Shown here piece after piece: positions 53,389 through 61,800 of a stretch of DNA of 64,000 bases (position 1 is its first letter; each line of letters opens with the position of its first letter). The translations under genes were made by a program, and so were the position numbers. The DNA is from Meishania sp964351985 (GTDB lineage: Bacteria > Bacteroidota > Bacteroidia > Flavobacteriales > Flavobacteriaceae), in contig CAYGPR010000018.1 of the NCBI GenBank assembly GCA_964351985.1, positions 1-64,000 of the forward strand. Reading direction: 5' to 3'. The notes under the pieces are model-generated. The model saw only the letters and a program-made list of their open reading frames with translations. It made no database searches and had not been told where the DNA came from.

Positions 53389-54363
53389 TCAAACCAAATA
53401 AAAGAAGGTAAATACGAATACCCAGACCAAATCCACAAAGTGCCAGTAGAGCCCTACTTTCTCTACCATCTCATAATGGCCACGGCGTTCATAAGTACCT
53501 AAAATCACATTGAAAAATATAATAATATTGATGATTACGCCCGAAAATACGTGAAACCCGTGAAAGCCTGTAATAAAGAAGAAGAAATCAGCAAAAAGTC
53601 GGCTTCCATATTCATTTCTAATAAGATTGGCTCCTTCGACCACCAATGTTCCATCATTCAGTTTTTTCAATGATTCCTCTCTATTGAGAACAGTCTTTTC
53701 CCCTTCTTCATTGATTGCTTCTGTACGTATCAAAATATTGGGATTCGCCCGGAAGCCTTCAACAACCTCATTCAAGGAGTATGTGGGCATATATCCTTCC
53801 GACATATACCAGACCCCTTCGTTTCTATCGAGTTTTGTGCGCTCATCAGGAATCGTTTTCGAGAAATCGGCCAAGGCCGCGCGCTCTCCAGTATCCGCTT
53901 TTACGAACTGTAATATTCTACCACCTTTTGTTTCGATAGCACCGTAATCACCTTTTATAAAGGTCGCCCACTCCCAAGCTTGGGAACCTACGAAGATGGC
54001 ACCTCCGATAATCGTCAAGAACATATACCAGATTACGGCATCCTTTTTCATTTTGTGCCCTGCGTCTACCGCCAATACCATGGTGACCGAAGACATAATC
54101 AATATAAAGGTCATGAACGCCACGTAATACATCGGGTAGTTGCCGTGAAAGAACGGTACGTGGGTAAAAACCTGATCCGCTATGGGCCAAGTTTCGATAA
54201 ATTTAAATCTTGAAAAGCCGTATGAGGCCAAGAAGCCGGAAAAAGTCAAGGCATCGGAGACGAGGAAGAACCACATCATTAGTTTGCCATAACTCGCTCG
54301 TAAAGGTTGATTACCGCCTCCCCAAACATTTTCTTCCGTAGTCGTTGATACCGTAGAATCCAT
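53389..54363 (-). CDS. Cytochrome c oxidase subunit III with a large soluble insertion
   Basis: 324 residues. Membrane segments at the start (KLMMWFFLVSDALTFSGFLA, FMTFILIMSSVTMVLAV) and end (FFFFITGFHGFHVFSGVII, GLYWHFVDLVWVFVFTFFYL) fit subunit III. A hydrophilic insertion of about 110 residues (about 139-250) separates them and is not found in typical subunit III. It starts after the conserved QAWEW motif. The insertion should face the periplasm or cytoplasm, depending on topology, and its role is unknown. It precedes subunit IV in the operon. Confidence 0.9.
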   Translation of the reverse strand: MDSTVSTTTEENVWGGGNQPLRASYGKLMMWFFLVSDALTFSGFLASYGFSRFKFIETWPIADQVFTHVPFFHGNYPMYYVAFMTFILIMSSVTMVLAVDAGHKMKKDAVIWYMFLTIIGGAIFVGSQAWEWATFIKGDYGAIETKGGRILQFVKADTGERAALADFSKTIPDERTKLDRNEGVWYMSEGYMPTYSLNEVVEGFRANPNILIRTEAINEEGEKTVLNREESLKKLNDGTLVVEGANLIRNEYGSRLFADFFFFITGFHGFHVFSGVIINIIIFFNVILGTYERRGHYEMVEKVGLYWHFVDLVWVFVFTFFYLV

Positions 54364-54458
54364 AAAGTTTTAAAGTATGATTATAAGTCGCACAAATTTA
54401 CATTTTTTTCATCTATACAAAAGCGATTCGTTATGAAAACCCAGAATATTCGAAAATA

Positions 54459-55040
54459 TTATTTCACGAACATCATAAACAACATCAAATACACCCACAA
54501 CAGGTCTAAAAAGTGCCAAAAGGTGGCCCCCAACGATATGCCTAGAAATCGGGTAGCCGAATACTTTCCCTTTATCTGATTGTACAGTACTACCAACAAA
54601 GAAATGATACCCGCTGCCACATGAACGATGTGTACCATCGCTATCAAAAAAACGTACGATAACTTGATATTGCTGGTCGGCCCCGTAAAATAGTAGCCCT
54701 GGGCCACCATTTCAGAAAATCCCCTGAATTGCAGAATGACAAAAACGATACCCAGCGCCAGGGTTACCCATAGCAGCTTTGTGCAAGTACTTTTGTTATC
54801 TTTTTGTATCGCCCGTCTTGCCAATATATAGGTAATACTGCTTATGATAATGACACATGTACTAATGAAGAAAGATGAAGGCAACTCCAAATCGGACAAC
54901 CAATCTTCTCGCGAACTGCTTACGATATAGGCACTCGTCCACCCGGCAAAGGCCATCAGAAGGCTTACAATACCGAACCACAACATCATTTTTTTTGCCC
55001 TACCATCTTTCTCGTACTGTGTACCTTCGGTCAGATCCAT
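54459..55040 (-). CDS. Cytochrome c oxidase subunit III (short form)
   Basis: 193 residues with five membrane segments and the subunit III ending GISLGATFWHFLDLLWVYLM. With the longer subunit III gene downstream, two genes of the same family lie in tandem, as is common in this group. It follows ctaB by 38 bases. Confidence 0.9.
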   Translation of the reverse strand: MDLTEGTQYEKDGRAKKMMLWFGIVSLLMAFAGWTSAYIVSSSREDWLSDLELPSSFFISTCVIIISSITYILARRAIQKDNKSTCTKLLWVTLALGIVFVILQFRGFSEMVAQGYYFTGPTSNIKLSYVFLIAMVHIVHVAAGIISLLVVLYNQIKGKYSATRFLGISLGATFWHFLDLLWVYLMLFMMFVK

Positions 55041-55056
55041 TATTAACTTTTTAATT

Positions 55057-55080
55057 GCACTCCTACAAAAGCAGGAATCT
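55057..55080. repeat. 24-bp REP-like repeat, inverted copy
   Basis: On the minus strand it reads AGATTCCTGCTTTTGTAGGA and onward, related to the copies at 53307 and 53358. It overlaps the last base or two of the ctaB stop codon. Confidence 0.4.
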
Positions 55081-55978
55081 AAATAAACTTATCGATTACG
55101 TAAACGATTTGCATCAAGGTAATGTAGCTCACGCTGGCCAACATCAATTGCCTTGCTGATGCATTATCTCGCCTTTCGAACAAACGGAAAGCAAAAAACA
55201 ACATGACACCGCCCATTAAGAAAATGATAATCGCGGCAACTATTGACAATTGCAATCTTCCCGTGATACCGAAAACAGGTATAACGGAGATGACCATCAT
55301 CCAAATGGTATACATGATAATCTGTAATGCCGTGCCCTTGTCCTTCTTTCCGGTAGGAAGCATTTTAAAGCCTCCTTTTTTATAGTCTTCATCAAGCATC
55401 CACCCCAAAGCCCAAAAATGAGGAAACTGCCAGAAAAACTGGATCATGAACAACGTTCCGGGTTCGATGCCAAAATCGTTCGTTGCCGCCACCCAGCCCA
55501 ACATGAACGGAATGGCCCCGGGAAAAGCCCCTACAAATACCGATAGGGGCGTTTTGGTCTTCAGCGGCGTATAGACACTCGTGTACAGAAATATGGAAAT
55601 TGCACCGAACATAGCTGTTTTCGGATTTAGTACGTAGAGCGAGACAACACCCAGAACAGTCATCACAATGGCAATGCTCAATGCCCTATTGACAGACATG
55701 CGACCTGAAGGGATCGGTCGATTTTTGGTGCGGTTCATCAACGCATCCAAATCTTTTTCGATAACTTGATTGTAAGCATTGGATGCCCCTACCATACAAT
55801 AACCACCAAAAGCAAGTAAAAAAATCGAATTGAAGTCTAGTTGATAGGCTCCAAGGAAATATCCAGCGATAGAGGAGAAAACCACACTGATAGCCAGTCG
55901 CGCTTTGGTAATTTCCTTAAAATCAGCTAAAACCAAACTCATTGAGTTGCTTTTGGCCGTTTCGACCGCAGTTTTCAT
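55079..55978 (-). CDS. ctaB: Heme o synthase (protoheme IX farnesyltransferase)
   Basis: About 299 residues from the ATG at 55978; a TTG at 56002 lies inside the promoter and is unlikely. The polyprenyl-transferase motif NAYNQVIEKDLDALMNRTKN is present near residues 68-90, with about nine membrane segments. The enzyme adds a farnesyl group to heme for the oxidase. It is the first gene of the oxidase cluster. Confidence 0.95.
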   Translation of the reverse strand: MKTAVETAKSNSMSLVLADFKEITKARLAISVVFSSIAGYFLGAYQLDFNSIFLLAFGGYCMVGASNAYNQVIEKDLDALMNRTKNRPIPSGRMSVNRALSIAIVMTVLGVVSLYVLNPKTAMFGAISIFLYTSVYTPLKTKTPLSVFVGAFPGAIPFMLGWVAATNDFGIEPGTLFMIQFFWQFPHFWALGWMLDEDYKKGGFKMLPTGKKDKGTALQIIMYTIWMMVISVIPVFGITGRLQLSIVAAIIIFLMGGVMLFFAFRLFERRDNASARQLMLASVSYITLMQIVYVIDKFI

Positions 55979-55999
55979 TATCACTTTGAAATAAGATTG

Positions 56000-56030
56000 C
56001 AAAGATAACCCGCCAATGCTTTTTTCACAA
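56000..56030 (-). promoter_or_regulatory. Bacteroidota promoter of the ctaB operon
   Basis: On the minus strand TTG (56028-56030) is followed after 20 bases by TATCTTTG (56000-56007), 21 bases before the ATG at 55978. It matches the consensus apart from one extra spacer base. Confidence 0.7.
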
Positions 56031-56074
56031 CCATTCGGCCCTATTTATCTTATCTTTGAATACCTTAAATTTTA

Positions 56075-56234
56075 GGGACTGTTTTGAAATATGTGATTAG
56101 AATTTTCATAGGTCATATTTGATGCCGTTTGAGGTAAAATTTTCTAGCATATCCGTGGCTACGGTATAAAATTTTAATGAAGAACGGCGCAAAAAGAGGC
56201 ATGAAAAATTATCGACATATTTCAAAACAGCCTC
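56075..56234. mobile_element. 160-bp MITE-like inverted repeat with TTA target duplication
   Basis: The ends GGGACTGTTTTGAAATATGT and, inverted, GAGGCTGTTTTGAAATATGT match at 18 of 20 bases and include a perfect 16-base core (56079-56094 and 56215-56230). TTA flanks both ends (56072-56074 and 56235-56237). The interior continues as an imperfect palindrome to a central CCGT-GGCT-ACGG hairpin. No coding frame is present. The 3-bp TNA duplication and ends beginning GGG/GAG fit IS5-family-derived miniature elements. It lies just upstream of the MBL gene. Confidence 0.75.
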
Positions 56235-56255
56235 TTAACTAAAAACCTTAATGCT

Positions 56256-57164
56256 ATGCACAAAACTAAAATGTTCCCCATCTATCTTCTTTCAATTTTT
56301 TTTATCGGAAACCTAAACGCTCAAGACAAAAAAGATGTTGTCATCACCATCGATACACTTTCCAATGACATTTACATGCTCACAGGTCAAGGGGGCAACA
56401 TCGGTATCTATGTCGGTAATGATCATGTTTTTATGATCGATGATCAATTCGAGCACCTTAGTGACAAAATCAAGACCGCCATCCGTTCTTTGACCGACAA
56501 ACCTATCGCATTTCTATTCAACACGCATTTTCATGGTGATCATACAGGTGGTAATGCCACTATCAATTCGACCGATATTCATGTCGTCGCCCATGACAAT
56601 GTCAGGAAGCGATTGGTCCAAAATCAAATAAAAGCTGTGAACGAAAAAAAGATGACTGCCGATATCGCACTCAAAATACTTCCTGAGGTTACTTTTTCTG
56701 ATGATATCACCTTTTATGATAGAAGCGAGACAATAATGGCATTTCATGTGCACAATGCCCACACCGACGGGGATGCGATGGTCTATTTTTTAGAAAACAA
56801 TGTATTGCACATGGGTGATACTTATTTTGCAGGTCGATATCCATATATCGATTTGGATAGCGGGGGAAGTGTCGACGGATTTATAAAAGCGCAAAAAAAG
56901 GCCTTGACCGTAATCAATGATGATACTAAAATAATTCCTGGACATGGTAGGCCCTCCACCAAAAAAGAATTGGAAAGATCTATTGCAATGCTCGAAGAGA
57001 TTAAGGATATTATTCTAAAGGAGATTGCAGCGGGCAGATCGTTGGAGGAAATTCAGGCGAACACCAAATTGACCGAAAAATACGATACTTCGCACGGTGC
57101 CAACTTCATCAACCCGGAACGGTTGAAAGAAATATTCTATAAGAGCTTGAAAACGCCCAATTAG
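56256..57164 (+). CDS. Exported metallo-beta-lactamase-fold hydrolase
   Basis: 302 residues with a signal peptide (cleavage near LNAQ, residues 20-23). The metal-binding motif is His91-x-His93-x-Asp95-His96 in THFHGDHTGG; His169 in HNAHTDGD, Asp188 in HMGDTYF and His230 in IPGHGRPS complete the site. The fold covers many hydrolases (beta-lactamases, lactonases, sulfatases), so the substrate is unknown. A MITE ends 21 bases upstream. A strong palindromic terminator follows it. Confidence 0.9.
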   Translation: MHKTKMFPIYLLSIFFIGNLNAQDKKDVVITIDTLSNDIYMLTGQGGNIGIYVGNDHVFMIDDQFEHLSDKIKTAIRSLTDKPIAFLFNTHFHGDHTGGNATINSTDIHVVAHDNVRKRLVQNQIKAVNEKKMTADIALKILPEVTFSDDITFYDRSETIMAFHVHNAHTDGDAMVYFLENNVLHMGDTYFAGRYPYIDLDSGGSVDGFIKAQKKALTVINDDTKIIPGHGRPSTKKELERSIAMLEEIKDIILKEIAAGRSLEEIQANTKLTEKYDTSHGANFINPERLKEIFYKSLKTPN

Positions 57165-57182
57165 CAAAGGTTATATAAAATG

Positions 57183-57210
57183 AAAAGCCGGTCCATATGG
57201 ACCGGCTTTT
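57183..57210. terminator. Bidirectional terminator between convergent genes
   Basis: A perfect 28-base palindrome (AAAAGCCGGTCC and its complement) with A/T-rich flanks on both sides lies between the MBL and tonB 3' ends, so it can stop both transcripts. Confidence 0.85.
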
Positions 57211-57231
57211 CATTTTATAGTTGTATTTTAT

Positions 57232-57948
57232 TTATTGTAATTTGAAAGTTATAGGCAAACTAAATGGAACCCGTACCGCTCTACCCCTTTGTTTACCTGG
57301 GGTCATTTTTGGAAGCTTTCCGATAATTCTAGCAGCTTCGCCTTCAAGATTTTTGTCCGGGCCGCGCATTCTAACATTGCCGATACTTCCATCTTTTTGA
57401 ATAACGAAATTGACATATACTTTACCCTGTACGCCCATTTCTTGAGAAATTTCAGGATACCTAAAGTTCTTTACAACGTGCTTTTGAATCATCGTATTGA
57501 AACAATCCCTCATTGCCTTTGCACCCTTACCCTTTTCTCCTTCACAACCGGGAAAAATCGGTACATCTTCAATGACCGCAAAAGGTACATCGACGTCTTC
57601 TATAACTTCTTCAACCTCTACATCATCAATTTCGACAATTTCTTCTTGACTAGTCTCGGTAGACTCTATAATAGTTTCTTCTACTTCCTCCTCATCTTCA
57701 ACGACCTCGATTATCTCTGGTGCGGCCGGTGGCGGTGGAGGTGGCGGTGTCTTGATTTGTTCCGTCATTGGAACTTCTTCGTCCAACATATCTTCCACAT
57801 TCATTGAGATGTCATAGTCATTCGTCTTGTCGTACGTTTTCCACTCAAAAGCAATGTAAGTTAACAACATAACAGCGAACAACCCCATAACGAAGTAGAG
57901 GGCACTGTTTTTCGTCAAATCAGCTTTCGGATTCTTTTTAGGTTCCAT
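57232..57948 (-). CDS. Energy transducer TonB
   Basis: 238 residues: a short cytoplasmic start, one membrane segment (about 16-33: LYFVMGLFAVMLLTYIAF), a proline/acidic linker (PPPPPPPAAPEIIEVVEDEE) and a C-terminal TonB domain (about 150-238: VQGKVYVNFVIQKDGSIGNV). It transmits proton-motive force to receptors such as SusC. It is transcribed alone, convergent with the MBL gene. Confidence 0.93.
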   Translation of the reverse strand: MEPKKNPKADLTKNSALYFVMGLFAVMLLTYIAFEWKTYDKTNDYDISMNVEDMLDEEVPMTEQIKTPPPPPPPAAPEIIEVVEDEEEVEETIIESTETSQEEIVEIDDVEVEEVIEDVDVPFAVIEDVPIFPGCEGEKGKGAKAMRDCFNTMIQKHVVKNFRYPEISQEMGVQGKVYVNFVIQKDGSIGNVRMRGPDKNLEGEAARIIGKLPKMTPGKQRGRAVRVPFSLPITFKLQ

Positions 57949-58002
57949 AATCTTTCAATTTTAATGTTCGCTAATTTAATTAAATAATTATAAAAAAAGC
58001 AA

Positions 58003-58404
58003 CTATTGCTTCCAATTTAATCTACCGCCCCTCGAAAAAAGGAGTTTAATGGCCAAAACACCGAATAAAGTACCTACGGCATTGGCCACACCATCAAAGA
58101 TATCACCTGTTCTGTCCAAGGTGAATACATACTGAATTACTTCAATAATTATACCAAAAAATAGCATTGCCAAAAAGATATAAAACAAAGATTTTTTGTA
58201 GTCAGCCATACCTTTCGAATATTCGCGAATAGCCATCATACCGAGAACTACGGCCATAAAATAAAAGGTAAAATGAACGGCCTTGTCCAAATACGGAATT
58301 TCAAATTTGGGCAGGTCGGTATCTTTGAAAGAAAATAAGCTGGACCATGTTACGAACACCATCCAGCTTAGATATGCAATTTTATAGAAATGCTTTTTAA
58401 GCAC
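58003..58404 (-). CDS. VanZ-family membrane protein
   Basis: 133 residues and four membrane segments with the VanZ pattern (YLDKAVHFTFYFMAVVLGM, FGIIIEVIQYVFTLDRTGD). The specific role is unknown. Its start overlaps the stop of gcvH by eight bases, so the two are cotranscribed. Confidence 0.85.
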   Translation of the reverse strand: MLKKHFYKIAYLSWMVFVTWSSLFSFKDTDLPKFEIPYLDKAVHFTFYFMAVVLGMMAIREYSKGMADYKKSLFYIFLAMLFFGIIIEVIQYVFTLDRTGDIFDGVANAVGTLFGVLAIKLLFSRGGRLNWKQ

Positions 58405-58777
58405 CTATCAATGCTTTGTAATCTTCTGCACTCAACAAGCCATCGACTTGTGAGGCATCGCTTATCTTGATTTTTACCATCCAACCCTCTCCATAAGGAT
58501 CGGCGTTCACCTTTTCAGGCTCATCTTCAAGCGCCTCGTTGAATTCAATGATCTCACCGCTCAAAGGCAAAAAAAGGTCGGAAACTGTTTTTACGGCCTC
58601 TACGGTTCCGAAGACTTCCTCTTGTTCCAAGGTTTCGTCCAGGGTCTCCACTTCTACGTAGACGATATCGCCCAATTCTCCCTGGGCAAAATCGGTAATG
58701 CCCACTGTGGCAACATCACCCTCTACTTTTATCCATTCGTGGTCTTTGGTATACTTCAACTCTGATGGTATATTCAT
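58397..58777 (-). CDS. gcvH: Glycine cleavage system H protein
   Basis: 126 residues, the usual size. Lipoylated Lys63 lies in GTVEAVKTVSD, and the start is YTKDHEWIKVEGD. GcvH carries the aminomethyl group between the glycine cleavage enzymes. It is preceded by a consensus promoter and followed by the overlapping vanZ-like gene. Confidence 0.96.
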   Translation of the reverse strand: MNIPSELKYTKDHEWIKVEGDVATVGITDFAQGELGDIVYVEVETLDETLEQEEVFGTVEAVKTVSDLFLPLSGEIIEFNEALEDEPEKVNADPYGEGWMVKIKISDASQVDGLLSAEDYKALIGA

Positions 58778-58796
58778 TCTAAATTTTTTAGGAAAA

Positions 58797-58828
58797 CAAA
58801 TGTAAATGATTCTTTAGGTGAATTCAAA
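58797..58828 (-). promoter_or_regulatory. Bacteroidota promoter of gcvH
   Basis: On the minus strand TTTG (from CAAA at 58825-58828) and TACATTTG (58797-58804) are separated by 20 bases, and the -7 element ends 19 bases before the ATG. Confidence 0.6.
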
Positions 58829-58886
58829 AAATATGTTTCACAAAACGCCCATATTAAATGTTCGATGGAAAATACGTTAGAAATTT

Positions 58887-61800
58887 CTAATTCCCAAAAT
58901 TATACCGTAGCGTAAAGCCGGTATTGATGGTCGTCTGAGGAAATGCCGTGGAAACTGCGAATTGAGAGAACGAATGATCGTAGAAAAACAATGCCGCCAA
59001 ATTCTTGCTCAAGGCGTACTCGGCCCCGAATTTAATGGATAACAAATTTTGCCCTGAGGTAATCTGGTTGTTGTCGATATCCAAGTTTCGTATGATGGTA
59101 ATATTGTCCCGAAGTGTCACATCGGCCTTTAAGTTCAGGTCTCCTTTCAGCCTAGTTTTGTTACCCCCGATATTGGTCACGAACTGCACATCTTTGACGC
59201 GATAGCCAAGGCCGACCGTATATTCTCTTCCATTGATCTCGGTCATCAAGCTGTTATCAAAACTTAAAGACAAGGTTCGGTCGGTACGAACTTCGGCTAG
59301 AACACTGATCGAGTTTTTCATTTCAAAATCGACCCGCATCAAGGGGTTGAACTGATCTGTCAAAACCACATTGTTCAATATGAGTTCTGGTAAGAAATCA
59401 CCATTTTCATCTACGGGATTTATATTTTCGGAAAGCAGTTGGGTTCTTTCCAAATTTGTTTGAAACGAATTTATGCTGTAAGCAGCGCGATACCCATGGC
59501 TCAATGAAAAACGTTTGAATTTCTTTTTAAACCATTTGTTCCGCATCAATCCCGTATACTTAACGTTCCAATTTGGGATGGGAATCTTACGAAAAACATC
59601 GAGATTTACCCGATTGGCATCTTGCCCTGTATATGCAGCAAAGAAAGCAGGCAGCAACACATCTTGTTGTGTATTGCCGTACCCTACCGGGAAGTTACCG
59701 TTCGTACCAGGCGTTTCTCCTCTATCGGCAGCCAAACGATTCGCAATGGCGATTCTGTTTTCTTTAAATTTCTCGAAGTTGGCAGAAGTGAACTCATCAC
59801 TTTTGCCGAAGGCCGTACCGATCATCATTGTAGAAATACTGAAGTTGCCAAAATTATTGGCCAGTGCCTCTAAATCATCGTCGGGATCCAGCCAAGCTTC
59901 AACATTAAAATTTTCTTGTAAACTAATGGCGTACTGCCGATCGGCCACCAAATCGATAGTCAAATCCTGCATGGGTTGGGCGGTTGCCGTTATATTCAAT
60001 TGCTTGTTCGTATTCTGAATAAACTGCTCGTTGAATTCATTGAAACCGGTTAGCCAGCCCCTACGTGCGGCTTCAAAACGCACATCCGCTTGGCTACCAA
60101 AAACAAAACCGATTGTAGGTCTTGCGGTACCTACAAAACCAATGGATTGCGTGTACCCAGGTAATACCGTACCGTTGGTCTCACTATAGTTGACATTTAA
60201 TCGTTTGACCATCGTCAAGACATCCACCGCAGTATTGAACAGTCCGCTAGTCTTATTTTTCGTCTCTTGGCCCTTCGCAGGGTTACCTGCCTTATCCTTT
60301 CGAACAGGTGCGGCATTGGCCGTTGTCTTTCCATCCCGTTTTTTTAGACCCAAAAGATCGTAGAACTTCTGCATGCTCATAGAGGTCGTAATGTTGTGGC
60401 TATTCGCATTCTGTACCGTGTTGATCGATGTTACTGTGCGCGGATCAACAGGTACAACAGGTCGACCCGTATTCAAGGCCTGTTGTTCGGCCAACTGCTC
60501 GGCAATGCCCAAATTCAGGGCATCACCACCACGTTGCCAATCAAAATTACTCCTGTAACTATATTGGGCACTAATAAAGTCCAGCGCAGGTATTTTGGCG
60601 AAGGGCAACTCATAGTTCAGTTCCATCTGTTGGGCATGGCGATTGGGGATTCCGATATCAAAGAAACCATCCCAAAGATTAAGCTCGTTCAAGATTTCTT
60701 GGTTATTGTTCTCATCCAATTCATCACCAAAATAGTTTCTGACAATACGATTGTTGCTTCCCGTCAGATTCAAGCGAAGCGATTTGGTCAGGCTGTAATT
60801 AAGGGCATACTGCCAATTAAACTGATAATTTCGTTGTTGTAATTCGGGTAAGACCAATTTTTCTACCCCGGGTTCTACAACATCCCTAAAGCGTTGTTGG
60901 TTGAACTGCCGATTAATATCTGCGTTCATCGATACCGTGGCCGGCAATAGACTCAGGTTTAAATCTTTTAGCCATTTCCAATATCTCCCAGTAAAAACGG
61001 AATCTTTTTTGGCAAATGGAGCGACTTCCACCGGTTCGAAAGCATGGTTGTACACAAAACCGGTATTTACGTTTTGATCCCGCAAATTGGCAATTTCGAA
61101 ATCACGATGATCGGTCTCGTTGTACGAATAATTAAACGTAAAATTCTCGATATCATAAAAATTCGCATCGGCCTCTTCGCCACGCTCCTTACGAACCCCT
61201 ATAAAATTGATACTGGTACGTTTGGTATAATCTTCGGCCTGCTCTTGAATATCATTTTTCGTAGGTGTTCCGTCGGTAGAAGTTTCGGGAGCAACATCAA
61301 TTCTATCCTGCAGCTTCAAATCATCATAGACCGGGTCAAATTCTGGAGTAATCATCTCTTCGGAGATACCATAATTGAACGGCAATTGAATGCCCCATGT
61401 TTTAGGAAGCATTTGGCCTAGGTTCACATTGGTCACAACGTCATATGAAATCGCATCTTCACGCAACCTTTCATTCGGCATTTGGTCAATGGCACCGAAG
61501 CCAGAAGTACTTCTACCCCCGGTCGCCGATACATTCGCAAAATCGGCAATATTGGCATCGATGGCCGCAACAGCCGCCCAACCTCCATTATTGTCCAATC
61601 CTACCAAGCGCATCTCGTTGAACCATACCTCGCCCCGTGCAGGTAAGTTATCAATGTTCTTGACCCCTACCATCATACTTCGAATACTTCCCAAAGAAGG
61701 ATTACCCCTAATTCCAATACGAAGGCTACCCTCGGGCCTCGGCGCGAATTCGGTTACCGGAATAATCTCACCATCTAAAACATCGAAAAAAGTCAACTCG

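Noticed and set aside
59515..60018. 167-aa plus-strand reading frame
   Set aside because: Lies wholly antisense to sprA and has no recognisable motif or start signals.
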